From: Merluccius polli
Taxonomy: Eukaryota; Chordata; Actinopteri; Gadiformes; Merlucciidae
Direction of reading: 5' to 3'
NCBI GenBank assembly: GCA_030340625.1
Contig: JAOPHQ010004845.1
Span: forward strand, 141,001-205,000
Length of the DNA: 64,000 nt
Below the pieces are notes generated by a model. That model saw nothing but the letters and a program-made list of their open reading frames with translations. It was not told where the DNA came from and made no database searches. How positions within the stretch are numbered: the stretch's first letter is position 1; each line of letters opens with the position of its first letter. This document shows, one piece after another, positions 33,688 to 45,955 of this stretch. The position numbers were made by a program, and so were the translations under genes.

Positions 33688-33805
33688 ATGGCAGTGGGTA
33701 TGAAACAACGCTTTGAAAACTTCCTGCATGAGAAGAATCTCATGACGGATGTTTTGGCCAAGATAGAGGAGAGGACCGGAGTCAACAGACTGTACATCGC
33801 ACTCG
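33688..33805 (+). CDS. reep5: reep5 coding exon 1
   Basis: Residues 1-40; cytosolic N-terminus FENFLHEKN..LAKIEERTGVN and the start of the first hydrophobic segment. Phase 1 out (G|GTAAGT). Confidence 0.94.
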
Positions 33806-35787
33806 GTAAGTCTCGTCGCCGTAATAACGAAATGACACGAAAAACACAATGGAGACGAAGTGAGGGCCGACGGCGCGACAGACAGCTTCGTCGCGGAAGA
33901 GATGGGAACATAAGACAGTTGTCACGATACAATGGACGGACTAGGAAATGACTTTAGATGGGTTATTATCAATGTTTTGTTTTTTTCCCCGAGGCTACCA
34001 TTAGGTAGCATTTACAGTGGCGAAATCACTAATAAATTAGCATCATGTGTTTTCAGGGATCGTCGGATTCGTCGCGATTTACTTGGTTATCGGGTACGGA
34101 GCCTCGCTTCTGTGCAATCTCATCGGGTTTGCATATCCTGCTTATATATCGTAAGTATAATGTTGGTTGCGTCTAGCAGGCCCAGGCCAACCCTCCCTGT
34201 GTTCACACGTAGACGCACACACGGCCTGCTCTGCTGGACGCACATCTCAATGATGCTTGCAATGTGTGGATGTATTGCTCGGTGTTCATGGTACATAACA
34301 CTGTTATTCTTCATCACTATGTGTTGGATGTTGCATGGCAGCACCCGGACGTGGTCTAAATGACTATAATAAACGTAATGAATAACACGTAACTCCATGT
34401 TACACATGTGTATATGCCTACTAAAGCAGACGAGTTAATTGCTCTATTGAACATTAAAGCGACGCTACTGTCTAAGGCTGGGTTAGGACAAGGATGCGTT
34501 TTACAACAGGACCACACCTTATCATTCAGAGGATATCACATGTCTAGAATTAAGGAAACACGGACATCCATCTAACGCTGTCTTCCTCTATTTTCACTTC
34601 TCTTTACTTTCAGGATTAAGGCAATTGAAAGTGCAACAAAGGAGGACGACACTAAATGGCTGACCTACTGGGTGGTTTATGGGGTCTTTAGTGTAGCTGA
34701 GTTCTTTGGTGATATATTCCTCTCCTGGTGTCCATTCTACTATATGGGAAAGGTAATGGTGTACTTACAGTACAGTACTGTGTATCTGTCTGTCTACGTG
34801 TTGTTTGTTTTTATTGTGTAGCATTTTGGAGGCGTACACACAGCGCTGACAAACGCCATCATCGTGTAGTTAGTGTTGAAGAGGTGTGAATTGTCATCAC
34901 TGGATTTGAGCGGAGCTGAGAGAGAAGCCCAACCCTTTTAAATAGTAGGCTACATTTGACGTTGTATGGCTAAAAAGCTAATAACCACAACAATTCATGT
35001 AAAATGACAATCAAAACAATGAATAGAAACCCGTGCACCACTGCCTCTATGAAATTACTTAATTGGATTCTATCCATCTCTATCTGTGTTCTATAAATAA
35101 ATGTAGTGAGAATTTATATAAAATGTATATAAAATGAGTCTTTACCCCCTGCAGTGTGCGTTCTTGGTTTGGTGCATGGCTCCCACTACTTCCAATGGAT
35201 CCCTGCAGATCTACACTCGCATCATCAGGCCCTTCTTCCTGAAGAATGAATCCAAGATCGATGACGCCATGAAGAACATCACGGACAAGGCGTCAGAGGC
35301 TGCCGACAAATTTAAAGATGAGGGTAAGCAAGTGATGACATGTTGTCAGTTATTGTGCAGATATTACCTGTTCAGAATTCCTTATTGTAGCCCGTTCTCA
35401 TTGTAGCTCTCTGCTTACCTTTTTGTATTTAGATAATCAATGTCTTATATGTGTTATCTTCTGGTCTTCTTTTAAACTCACTTATAAATATTATATGACT
35501 ATTATATTATATGATAGTTTTAATTGCCACTTCATTTTTTGAATTTGAGTTTTATATATATAATTCATACTCAATGACCAAAGTTAATCTTTTATAAGAT
35601 GAATAAATTTGGGCAGTTGATTTTGGCCTACATGAGGGCCATTATAAGTTATGAAAAGATCCAGTCATATTCACAGTGCATGTGATCTCAGAGTGGCTGA
35701 CTGAAACTTACACTCATATCTGTGTTCTGTCTTACAGCCAAAAAAGCCACCGCAAACCTCATCTTTGAAGAAAAGAAGGCTTCCTAG
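33688..35787 (+). CDS. reep5: Receptor expression-enhancing protein 5, 5 coding exons
   Basis: ER membrane protein of the TB2/DP1/HVA22 family that bends and stabilises ER tubules. Exons 33688-33805, 34057-34150, 34614-34752, 35155-35323 and 35738-35787 join in phase to 189 residues, the length of human REEP5. It begins MAVGMKQRFENFLHEKNLMT. Hairpin membrane segments are IALGIVGFVAIYLVIGYGAS (about 37-56) and WVVYGVFSVAEFFGDIFLSW (about 89-108), with CAFLVWCMAP after it. YPAYISIKAIES and WLTYWVVYG are family signatures. The C-terminus is a charged amphipathic helix ending FEEKKAS. REEP6 is less likely: HEKN, MAP.TSNG and the KKAT.NL.FEEKK tail are REEP5-like. All introns GT-AG. Confidence 0.95.
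34057..34150 (+). CDS. reep5: reep5 coding exon 2
   Basis: First membrane hairpin: VGFVAIYLVIGYGASLLCNL, then IGFAYPAYI. Acceptor TTTTCAG, donor TC|GTAAGT. Confidence 0.94.
34614..34752 (+). CDS. reep5: reep5 coding exon 3
   Basis: KAIESATKEDDTKWLTYWVV and the second hydrophobic region to YYMGK. Phase 0 out (AAG|GTAATG). Confidence 0.94.
35155..35323 (+). CDS. reep5: reep5 coding exon 4
   Basis: CAFLVWCMAPTTSNGSLQIY, RIIRPFFLKNES, then a charged helical tail KNITDKASEAADKFKDE. Phase 1 out (G|GTAAGC). Confidence 0.94.
35738..35787 (+). CDS. reep5: reep5 coding exon 5 and stop
   Basis: AKKATANLIFEEKKAS then TAG. Acceptor TGTCTTACAG. Confidence 0.93.
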
Positions 35788-36028
35788 AAATTAAAGTCCT
35801 ATGTCCACAGTCGAATTACATGCGTGAACTGTGCTCCAACAAGATATATGTTGCCTTGAAATTGTTTAAATTATACTGGAATGTAACTTTGGCCATATTT
35901 CACAAAAAAACTACGCTAATGGTCAATATATACAAATATTTAGTAAGGTTCTTACCAAGACAATTAGGTAGGACTCGTTTGAAGGCCAAAGAATAATCTG
36001 ATTTGTCAGAACCTGCTTTGTGAATGTC

Positions 36029-36034
36029 AATAAA
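36029..36034 (+). terminator. reep5: reep5 polyadenylation signal
   Basis: AATAAA 242 bp after the stop, followed by a T-rich stretch (TTTTTCTTCTTTTTTGCCC). Confidence 0.65.
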
Positions 36035-36059
36035 CATTTCTGACTTGCACTTTTTCTTC

Positions 36060-37339
36060 TTTTTTGCCCTTTCTATTTGAATCCCTTTCTCTTTGTTTAT
36101 CAAATACATTGACATATAAATGACAAATATAAGGCATACACAATGACTAGTATTAGTATGTATATAGTATTAGTAATTTTCAACATAGAGCTTCAAGCTC
36201 TGAGAATAGCCTTTTTCTGCAGATGTCAGTGAATGGCACCATCAGTCCATTTTCTTTGTTCTGTTGCAAGACCCAGTCTTTCTGCTTGTGTCACTTATGA
36301 TGGTCATTTCATCTATCTAGATATGTTGTTCAGTGTGGTTCACTTATCTGTTTCTGATCAACACCCACCCTTGTCGTGTCGATGTTTTCTGAGATGTTTG
36401 CATAGTTAATTGTTTTTCATCTTACATTTCGTAAGCAGAAATCCCTCATTCAACGTTTCAATGATATTGTCATTGTGTCCACTCCCCTGGTATTACAATT
36501 ACTGTTATTGGCTAATGATTCTACAGACGGAACATCTCATCAACCCAAACTTGTGACTGGAACCATGAATCTATTCTAATCTTTTAAATGGTGACTCTTT
36601 TGATATCTGACTGAATCACCTTCAAAGCATGACTTTCTGCATCTCCATTGTTTTTTTCCATGTTTACCATACTACCATACTACTTAACACAGTTGTGTTT
36701 ATTAGTCCTAGCATATGCATATAATCATTTCTTAATCTGTTCAGCTCAGTTCTGTGTGAACTGACTGTGTGGAGGCTTATTCACTGGTCTAACTGGTTTA
36801 TATTTTTTCTCTCTCCCTTTTGTTCCTGTTTTAACAATCTTTATTTTCGTATATGTGTGCAAATGTCCAGTTTTCTTACAGTGCAGGTGTTTTGCTGTCT
36901 TGCCTCAACATTCATCTGAGTTTCTAGTTCACTTCTAGAACACTTCATATTGCAATTGCCTTGGTCATTGTCTGACAACTGCCTCTCTGTTCAGCAGTTG
37001 CATATTATAGGCTGTATTTGTTGGGAAACAAATATTATCCCCACTCTCCTGCACTGGCTTTTTCAAAACAATGATAGGCCTATTAGTCCATGGGTCTTTT
37101 TAGTAACACCTTGGGGTAAGGTCAAATTCTATGTTTTCTCCACAAACAATGTAATGTATGTCCTTCTTTGTACTTGCCTCAAGTTCTTTGTTCATATCTT
37201 GTCAGTATACATGTTGTGCTATTGAATAATGATGTGCACCTATAGTTATTTTCTCTGTTTTCTTAATGAAAATCGTCTTAACAAATGTTTTCAAATCAAA
37301 ACCATCGCACATGATCTCTAATTCTAAATCATACCTGTC
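36060..37339. other. Stretch without recognisable gene
   Basis: No exon-like or transposon-protein segment found downstream of reep5. Short open frames have no recognisable domains. Confidence 0.45.
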
Positions 37340-37600
37340 GAGTGTGTGGTTGATAGCTGGTTTACAGCCTCACCTGGCCTGAGTCAGACTCTTCATATTA
37401 GTCAGCGCCACCCAGACTCTGGGCTGCACACCTGTGGTGCATTAGCAATCATGGCACCCAGGATAAACCAGCTATCACCACACACACTCAGGAGAGAGCC
37501 ACTGTTACACTTCTTCGGCTTTTACCATCTTGCCATTTCCAATAAATCGATATTCACCAACAACTACTTGTGTCTTGTGTTGGAGGAGCCCAGAAAAAAA
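37340..37600. repeat. Dispersed repeat shared with 19130-19390
   Basis: GGTTTACAGCCTCACCTGGC, GTGCCATGATTGCT-type and AAACCAGCTATCA segments also occur inverted at 19130-19390, with the same distal GACACAAGACACAGGTTGTTG-type end. It is probably a SINE or MITE family; ends not defined. Confidence 0.6.
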
Positions 37601-38197
37601 CACTTATGTGGCGTGTGGCAGGAAGCAACTGCTAGAATACCTAATTGCATTCTTACAATATGAGCTATGCAACACAAATGGTACATAGTTCATATTGGAC
37701 ACAATGATCCATTCCATAATCGTTGAAAACCAGGTCAGTTTAAATCTAATCCTTTGACCATCACTGCAGCTAAATAGCGATGAATAAACCATGTTATGTA
37801 TTGCATATCGTGGTGCGCTATCCCATGAAATAAATTGACGACTCCCGTCCAGACAAGGCGTTCTTTTAGTATCAAACCTGTGTCTCATACACCGCAAGAC
37901 CAACAGGAGTGACTTTTTATTCACACTCCAACACGGATGGCACTCCTGAACATAATTCAATTCAATTTTCAATTCAATTTTATTTGTATAGCGCCAATTC
38001 ATAACAGAAGTTATCTCAGGGCACTTTTCAAATGGAGCAGGTCTAGACCAAACTCCTAATAACATTTACAGAGACCCAACAGTACCACCATGAGCAAGCA
38101 CTTGGCATGGGGGCAAGGAAAAACTGCCTGTTAAAAGGCAGAAACCTTGGACAGACCCTTCGGCTCTAGGTGGGTGGTCATCTGCCTTGACCAGTTG

Positions 38198-38201
<4 letters not shown>

Positions 38202-38247
<46 letters not shown>
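38202..38247. repeat. (GA)n microsatellite
   Basis: About 23 GA units within the L2 3' UTR. Confidence 0.97.
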
Positions 38248-38249
<2 letters not shown>

Positions 38250-38474
38250 ACATCAATACACTAATGAACATGATGATGAAGACAGCACCAATGATGGGGG
38301 ACAGCGAGCAGCATCAACAGTAACTATATATAACTGGTAACTGATATTAGCAATGGCAGTCAAGCAGGACCATGGAGGCTCCGCCAGGATCCATGAGAAC
38401 CTGCGAGACGAGAAAACACAAGAACTCTAGGGAAGAAGTGTTAGTAACATGCATTAATGGGACATGAATGTGTG

Positions 38475-38479
<5 letters not shown>

Positions 38480-38525
<46 letters not shown>

Positions 38526-38541
38526 CGAGAGAGAGAGAGAC
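38480..38541. repeat. (GA)n microsatellite, interrupted
   Basis: About 30 GA units with two GC interruptions, second such run in the L2 3' UTR. Confidence 0.97.
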
Positions 38542-38625
38542 TCAGTGCACCAAGGGAAATCCCCCGATAGTCTAGGCCTATAGCAGCATAACTAAGGGAT
38601 GGTTCAGGACTCACCTGATCCAGCC

Positions 38626-39085
38626 CTAACTATAAGCTTTATCAAAGAGGAACGTCTTAAGCCTACTCTTAAATGTGGAGAGGGTGTCTGCCTCCCGAAC
38701 CACAACTGGAAGCTGGTTCCACTGAAGAGGAGCTTGGTAACTGAAGGCTCTGGCTCCGGTTCTACTTTTAGAAACTATTGGAACCACCAGTAGCCCTGCA
38801 TTCAGAGAACGCAGTGTTCTAGTGGGGTAGTAGGGTACTATGAGCTCTTTGAGATATGAAGGGGCCTGCCCATGAAGAGCTTTATAGGTGAGGAGGAGGA
38901 TTTTAAATTCTATTCTAAATTTTACAGGGAGCCAATGCAGAGAAGCTAGTACAGGAGAGATGTGATCTCTTTTCCTAGTTCCTGTCAGTACTCGTGCTGC
39001 AGCGTTTTGAATTAATTGGAGCATCTTAATGGATTTATTAGGACAACCTGATAATAAGGAGTTGCAGATTGTCTGCGTCACGGTT
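38626..39085 (-). pseudogene. L2 ORF2 C-terminal domain
   Basis: The frame contains CNSLLSGCPNKSIKMLQLIQ, NAAARVLTGTRKRDHISPVL and LHWLPVKFRIEFKILLLTYK, the conserved region after the RT domain of L2/CR1 LINEs, and ends LKTFLFDKAYS. RT and endonuclease are missing because of 5' truncation. Confidence 0.85.
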
Positions 39086-39099
39086 CTACATTGATTACA

Positions 39100-39518
39100 A
39101 TGGTTTGTGTCAAAAAAACATAGAACCAATAACAACCCACAATCCTTTGCGCTACACACAAATACACAGACCATAGTACCAGAAGCAAGTGGTGGTCCCA
39201 GTCCCGCTGGTGAGGATGGCCAGCTGAGTTGCCAGGGTACAGTTGAAGTGATCATCAAATCCATCGCTCTGGGTTGCACACCTGCACACCTCAACAACAA
39301 CTGGGACTAAGTTCTGCCCCTGGTCGCTGTGGAGCTCAGGAGGGACCCAGAAATGTTTCCTCCACCAGCCTCTCTGCAGTTGTAGTATGGGAGAAATTTA
39401 CTATATGTTTAAAAGAAAGCATAATCATTATCTTGCCTATATGCTATATGAATGAAAATAAGTGTGGAGAAATACAGAGAATCGCAGATGGGTGACTCTT
39501 GTATAAATACATTTTTAG

Positions 39519-39583
<65 letters not shown>

Positions 39584-40256
39584 TCAGGGTTACCCTGAGG
39601 AGAAAAGCTCAGATCCACAGGTACATTCCACAGAAGCGTTTGAGAGCACAAGCGACACCAATCAGGCTGAAACATTTGACCCCTTGGCTAAACTCCAACA
39701 CCTTGATTAGTTCCTGGGTTGGCCAGATAAAGCAAAATAAGCATCTGACAGGGATGGCATTATTCTTGCCTTATTGACCATGTGGTCCTTCAAAGCTGTT
39801 AATGAAACAGCAAGATATACTCAAGATATACTCAAGACATTTTAAACACCTGATGTGTATACATACAAATGCAGTCGTCCTTATGAGAATGATTAACACT
39901 TTGTGATTTAATAAATTGCTGTTTTTTTGGAAAGCCTGTGGATACCGCTGTGATAGTATACTTGGTGAAGTACTATGCAGGGCTGAACGATCAGGTCCCT
40001 AGACGCCTCAGGGAACGGTTAGGGTAACGGAGTACTACTTAACATAGCAATATAGGTTACCAGATCCTGGAAAAGCATAGGGTAGGTGCCTTGAAGTTTG
40101 TGGCTATTTGATTGCTGTGTGTCAGAGGAACAAATTTAGTAAAACGCATTGCCTTTGACTGTAAAGAACTAGAACCATGGAAAATACGAACGGCGACGTA
40201 TCTGTGATTCTAGTGGTTGATTGATTATTGTCAAAGTAAAAAGTGTTAAAGGGAAT
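39100..40256. other. Stretch between L2 and gypsy, no gene
   Basis: Contains the AT microsatellite (39524-39581) and, at about 40140-40225, a block resembling 56440-56500 (AGAACTAGAA.. and GCGACGTATCTG.GATTCTAGT). No coding exon recognised. Confidence 0.45.
39524..39581. repeat. (AT)n microsatellite
   Basis: About 29 AT units. Confidence 0.98.
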
Positions 40257-40487
40257 TGTAGAAACGTGTCCTGTTTCTGTGTGTGTGTGTTAAGGATCAC
40301 ACTGTCTTTGAACACAACCCTGGTTTATTGATGAACAAGGAACCGATGAGACTGGGCGACATTAGTATTCAGTATTGTGGAGCAGACAGAACAAGGGGCC
40401 CGGTGATTGGCTTAGCCATCGGACACACCTTCAGGTACGGTGGCTCTTATTAAACAAACAGAGCATCATTTAGCCAAATGATCTACA
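40257..40487 (-). repeat. 3' LTR of gypsy element
   Basis: 231 bp, plus strand TGTAGAAACGTGTCC to AAATGATCTACA. Nearly identical to the split 5' LTR. Confidence 0.93.
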
Positions 40488-40498
40488 TCCTTTCCCTT
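40488..40498 (-). other. Polypurine tract
   Basis: Minus strand AAGGGAAAGGA directly before the 3' LTR start TGTAGATC; primes plus-strand DNA synthesis in the live element. Confidence 0.8.
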
Positions 40499-40741
40499 AA
40501 GCTCACACCTCTTATGTCAAACAAAATAACACTGGGAAAATGGCAAAGAATGTTTCTTCCTCACCGCGTTGTTACACGAGTTTCAATAAACAATCCATTA
40601 ACGATATTCCTGGTTAAACTCAACACAGCAAATTCAGTTAGGTGAACATTTCAACTCACATTAACACATGAATATTCATTGAATATTGCATTTCAAATAC
40701 TGGTAGCTAATTGTTTAAACCACATTCCAGGCAGGATGTTC

Positions 40742-41080
40742 TCAATGCATATATTTTGAGTTTGGTCTGCAAGTGCGTCCTGAGCGTGTTATGTATTGTG
40801 CGTTTCTGTTTTCACTGGGGAAGTGTGATGTGGGCACTAGCTGGGGTGGGGATGTGTGTTTTGGGTGCATGGCGTTTGGCTCTGGCGTTTGTAGTGTGGG
40901 GGTTGTACAGTCCATCGTGCAGGGACTAGAGTTCTGAGAGTCCTGGTCATCTGCACAAAGCAGTGGTGGTGGTGGTGGCTCCGCAACAGGAAGAATGTGG
41001 CGGCTATTTCTCCTGTATGTGCCTCCGTTGGACTGGATGACGTAAGAGCGTGGCTCCTGGCTTATCTCCTTCACAGTCAT
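40742..41080 (-). pseudogene. C-terminal end of gypsy pol
   Basis: Continuation of pol in another frame: KEISQEPRSYVIQSNGGTYR RNSRHI-type segment followed by a Pro-rich tail and RSGRTCRP. YRRNSRHI is a usual end-of-integrase motif in this lineage. One frameshift near 41050 separates it from the main pol frame. Confidence 0.75.
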
Positions 41081-43253
41081 ACCCTTTAGGGGTCTGCATG
41101 CGCACCACTTGTCCCTCTACTAAAGGTTGTAGTGGGCGACTCGACTTGTCGTAGTGTCGCTTCAGAGTGAGCCTTTTGTTGAGAAGTTGGGCGTTGATTT
41201 GCTGGGTGTTCTTTGGGGCTGGTTCCAGTAGTTTGGTGCTCACAGGAATGGCTGCGCGTGTCTGCCGTGACATCAGACGTTCAGCGGGGGAGCCTAAAGT
41301 TGTATCACGGGGAATGTTTCTGAGGTTCAGAAGATTGAGGAAGACATCGGTTCCATCTCGGTGAGATTTCTCCATCAACTGCTTGGCACTGCGGACCGCC
41401 CTCTCTGCAAGCCCATTTGACTGGGGAAATTCAGGGCTGCTAGTGGCATGGATGAAATCCCATTGTTTGGCAAAGTCTTTAAAATGCTGGCTGGTGTATT
41501 GTCTAGCATTGTCAGAGAAGAGCGTGTGCGGCATGCCATGGACTGAGAAATGTCGTTTCAGCTTGGAGATTACGGCTGATGACGTAATGTTGGGGAGAAG
41601 GTCGATTTCGAACCATCCAGAGTATGAATCCACAAGCACTTGGTAGTACTTGCCATGCCACTCGAGAATGTCTGTGGCCACTGTGGACCACGGAAGGTCC
41701 GGAACAGAGTGAAGTTCCAGAGGTTGTCTCTGCTGATGGGGCCTGGTGCTGTTGCACACCGTGCATGAGAGCAGCTCCTTGGAGATGTCGTCGGACATTG
41801 TTGGCCAGAAGATGATGCCTCTGGCTCTGCGCTTGGTCGCTTCGGCACCTGGGTGGCCTTGGTGCACAATGTTTATGTACTCTTTGTGCAGAGACTGGGG
41901 AATAATGGTTTTGTGGCCTTTCATGACAATTCCATCCTCCACCGTGAGTTTGTCTCTATAAGGGAAAAAGACTTTCACAGCAGGCTGGAGCTGGCTCTCT
42001 TTGGTGGGCCAGCCTTTTTGAATGACCGTGCTGAGGGTTTGCAGGACCTCATCCATTGCTGTGTGCCTTCTGAGTTCCTCCAGACGGGCTGTGGAGATGT
42101 AGCTCACCGACATGACTTCAAAAGCGTCGTTTTTAGTGGGGCTCTGGAACATCAGCGTGTTTGGGGCTCTTGAGAGAGTGTCGGCCAGATACATGTATTT
42201 TCCTTTTTTGTAAACCAGGCTGATGTCGTAGCACTGCAGCCTGAGTAACATTCTTTGAAGCCGGGCAGGGGCAGTGTGAATGGGCTTTTTTAGGATTGTT
42301 ACAAGGGGCTGGTGATCAGTCTCCACAATTGTAGGCTTTCCATATATGTAATCCTTGAATTTCGTACAGGCAAACACTACAGCTAGGAGCTCTCTCTCAA
42401 TCTGGGCATATCGAGTCTGTGTCCGTGAGAGTTCGTGATGCAAACGCCACTGGTCTGCCGTTTTGCATACATGCAGCTCCGAGTCCATATCATGATGCGT
42501 CGCAGGTGAGTGTGACCGGCGCCTTGACATCATAGTATGCCAACACTGGTGTGCTGGACAGGCGTGACTTGAGGTGGTCGAATGCCTCCTGATGTTGTTG
42601 GTACCAGCACCACGCAGTCTCCTTGTGCGTGAGTTTCCTCTGTGGAGCTGCAATGTCACTGAAATTCGGAATGTAAGGAACCGCTGTAGTGAAGTGACGT
42701 CCGTGGGCACTGGCATGTCGGTGATTGCAGCAGTTTTCGAGGGGTCTGCTTTTAAGCCTTCACTTGTGAAGATGTGACCTACATAGCTCACTTGGTCTAG
42801 GCGAAATTTGCACTTGGCTGGGTTTAGTTTGAGGTTGACCTCCCTTACTCGTTCAAGTACTCTCGTCAGGTTGGCATCGTGTTCAGCTACACTGCGGCCT
42901 CCGATGATGATGTCATCAACGATGACTGAGCATGGATAACCTGCGAACAGCTGTTCCATTGAGCGCTGAAACACTTCACTTGCGGAACTAATGCTGAAAG
43001 GCATCCGTAGGAATCTGTAGCGCCCAAACGGGGTGCTGAATGTAGTCAACATTGAGGATTTCTTGTCGAGGCGTATCTGCCAGAAAGAGTTCTTCGCATC
43101 CAGAACAGAGAACATTGTCACTCCTGACATCTGCGCTGCCACCTCCTCGACAGTGCGGATGGGGTAATGGGGCCTCTTCAGTGCTGTGTTGAGATCTTTT
43201 GGATTGATGCACAGTCTGATTTCTGGGCTAGCCTTCTTATGTGTTGCTACCAT
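41004..43253 (-). pseudogene. Gypsy pol: RT, RNase H, integrase
   Basis: A 749-codon frame. RT: FSVLDAKNSFWQIRLDKKSS and TPFGRYRFLRMPFSISSASE, with the active-site block VIVDDIIIGG. RNase H: YAQIERELLAVVFACTKFKD and ETDHQPLV; its start (about 42690-42485) is out of frame owing to compensating indels, which removes the first catalytic segment. Integrase: zinc-binding HQGHPGAEATKRRARG..C..C, then core Asp in TVATDILEWHGKYYQ, Asp in LFSDNARQYTS and Glu in NGLAERAVRS. Although long and open, it is damaged and lacks its upstream join to protease. Confidence 0.92.
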
Positions 43254-43327
43254 TGAGGGAGACCCAGTCCGTAGGCTCAGTGACAGGTGTTATGACACCT
43301 ATGCTTTGCATGCGTTCAAGTTCAGCT

Positions 43328-43987
43328 TTAACTCTTTCCTGCATCGCGACAGGGGGCTGGCCGGACTACGGGCTGTATGCTGGGATCTACTGTCATGGAG
43401 TATGTGACTGGGAGTTCTCCGAGCTCGTCATTGAACAGGTCTTTGTACTGTGTGAGAATCAATGTACTGAAATCCGCGTTACTCTCTGTGGTGAGTTGAT
43501 GGACATCTGGACTCATTGGGACAATTCCCATTCCCACACATGCACGAAATCCTTGCAGCGGCTGTACCTCTCGGTCCACTATGAAGAAAAGCAGTGAGTG
43601 GCGTTCCTCCTTTAAACAGCATGACAGTGTAACCAAGCCAGTGGTCTCAATTTTTGTGCCTCCGTAAGCAACAAGGTTTGTAGCTTTGTTCTGTTTCACA
43701 AGTTGCTCTCCATTAGTCACACATTTGAAAGTCTTTTGTGACATCACATTACATTTTGCTCCTGTGTCAACTTTCATTTCAATGGGTCTGTTGGTTACTT
43801 GTATTGTGACGAATCCTTCGTCCTTCTTTTCAGCTTGAGATAATACACAGTCAACAACATTGTCAACTTTGACGCCATCCACATAGAATGTTTCATCTTC
43901 AAACGTGGGCTGTTCCACTGCAACTTCATGCACAGACTGTCTGAAAGTCTTCCTGCTTGTATTGCTTTGGTTGCGTGGTGTAGACAT
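43328..43987 (-). pseudogene. Gypsy protease region and start of RT
   Basis: KVDTGAKCNVMSQKTF holds the DTGA active site of the retropepsin. LTQYKDLFNDELGELP and DPSIQPVVRPAP are the usual linker before RT. A frameshift at about 43260-43330 cuts it from the RT frame. Confidence 0.85.
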
Positions 43988-44007
43988 GCAGCAGCTTTTG
44001 TAGTGGT

Positions 44008-44668
44008 TTAGCTTTTTGCAATTGTGGCATTGTTGTCCGAAGGCTGGACACTTGACTCGTTTAGCTGCATGGCTACCTCCGCAATTATTGCACTTTGTGA
44101 CGGTCTGGGTTTTGACTGGTGTTGTCTGCTTAGAAATGGCTTAACTGCATCAACATTAGTCGCCTGTGTGGCCAGTGTCTTGCTACTTTCCTCCGTCATC
44201 CCGTGAATGCGACAGATTGAGATGGCTTTGGCTATCTCTCAGCAAGGATTTTCTCAGGATTTTTTCTTACTAGTGACTCAAAGAGTAACACCACACACGA
44301 TCCAGTCACAGATGAGCTCGTTAGTCAAATCTCCAAAGTGGCAACTTTGGGCTTTCATCCTTAAATCACTGAAGAATGACTCAATACTCTCACCTTGTTT
44401 CTGATTTATTGAATGAAACTTGTGTCTTTCCAGTGTTCTGTTGCTGTGGGGACTGCAGATTTCACTAAATTTTCTCTTTAGGCAGTCCGGATCCTCCTTG
44501 GACTCTGCCGGAGTGATGACCGCTCCGTCATCTCCGGATCCGAGCACCTCAGCCGCATAGACGAACGATCACTCCCTTTCTATGGCTTCTGGTCCAGCGA
44601 GGTTGAGGAGAATATAAGCCCTTGTCTTTGCAGGCTTGTCAAAGTGTGCTGCAGCAATAAAAATATCA
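44008..44668 (-). pseudogene. Gypsy gag, 3' part
   Basis: Frames contain FDKPAKTRAYILLNLAG, DCLKRKFSEIC, HKFHSINQKQGESIESFFSD and LRMKAQSC, then CHNC-type Cys/His sequence near 44050-44010 (HKVQ.CGG and CPAFGQQCHNCKK), the zinc knuckles of nucleocapsid. The 5' part lies beyond the 10.3-kb insert at 54999-55089. Confidence 0.8.
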
Positions 44669-45189
44669 GGTACGCTTTATATTAAGGTCCTTGTAATAAC
44701 CATTAATTAATAGGTAATAAGTTCTTACAAGATGCTTATTAACATTATTGTGTGTTTATAAGCCTATATAAGTGTTAATAATGGCATTATAATACAGTTA
44801 ATAGCAGGCTATAACACATTTATAAGTGCTTATAAGAAACTTGTTAACAGTTTGCAAATGCTTAAGAACATTAATAAAAGCCTCATGAGTATCTTATAAT
44901 TGTTCATAATAGCATTACAAACACCCATAACCCACCCATTACGACTTTGCCATGCCTTTATTAATCTTCTTTTGTTTGCTTATTGATATTAAAATATACT
45001 TTATTGCTCATCTATTATAAGTTAACTATGCACTTGTTAAAAGTTAACTATGCTTTTTGCAGCTACCGGATCTAAAGTGAGAACAATGCCTTATTAAGGC
45101 TAATAAATAATTTATTATGCATTATTATGCCTTTAAGAATCTTTTTTTGTTTGCTTTACTAAAATAAAATATACTTTATTATGCCGTGT

Positions 45190-45955
45190 TGCAACGTTAA
45201 CCAACTAAAAGTTAACGTTGAGATAACGTCTAAAGCTGACGTCATTCCAATATGAAATAACGTCAAGCTGACGTTGTTATTTAGTTGTTTTTAAGTTATG
45301 TTGGCAAGCAACCAACATCCAACATCTAGTCAACCTCACCAGTTTACGTCAAATATACGTAAAATTCTGACATTCAGTTGTAGGTCGTTTGACCAAAGCC
45401 CAACGTTTTTGTAACGTTATATTGGCAACATACAAACAACGTCAAAATCTAACTCCAAACTGACGTTGTTATTTAGTTGTTTTTAAGTTATGTTGGCAAG
45501 CAACCAACATCCAACGTCTAGTCAACCTCACCAGTTTACGTCAAATATACGTAAAATTCTGACATTCAGTTGTAGGTCTTTTGACCAAATCCCAACGTTT
45601 TTTCAACGTTGTATTGGCAACATACAAACAACGTCAAAATCTAACTCCAAAATGACGTTGTTATTTAGTTGTTTTTAAGTTATGTTGGCAAGCAACCAAC
45701 ATACGTCTACTCAACCTCACCAGTTTACGTCAAATATACGTAAAATTCTGACATTCAGTTGTAGGTCGTTTGACCAAAGCCCAACGTTTTTGTAACGTTA
45801 TATTGGCAACATACAAACAACGTCAAAATCTAACTCCAAACTGACGTTGTTATTTAGTTGTTTTTAAGTTATGTTGGCAATCTAACTCCAAACTGACGTT
45901 GTTATTTAGTTGTTTTTAAGTTATTTTGGCAAGCAACCAACATCCAAAATAGCCT
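45190..45955. repeat. 192-bp subterminal tandem array, about 3.5 copies
   Basis: TGACGTTGTTATTTAGTTG recurs at about 45268, 45460, 45652 and 45841, then once more after 50 bp. Units also hold CACCAGTTTACGTCAAATAT and the palindrome AACGTT. Confidence 0.92.

Larger units (their letters stand above)
37955..39085 (-). mobile_element. 5'-truncated L2-type LINE, 3' end
   Basis: The minus strand carries the C-terminal part of a LINE ORF2 (39085-38626), a 3' UTR with two (GA)n runs and a terminal GGCGCTATACAAATAAAATT followed by GAATTGAAAATTGAATTGAA repeats. This tail is typical of fish L2-like elements. Truncation at the 5' side is the usual LINE outcome. Confidence 0.8.

Noticed and set aside
33932..34363. 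143-codon frame overlapping reep5 coding exon 2
   Set aside because: Shadow frame; the REEP5 reading is in another frame with exact splice phases.
41004..43253. 749-codon minus-strand frame as a host gene
   Set aside because: RT, RNase H and integrase motifs, LTRs, PBS and target duplication show it is gypsy pol.
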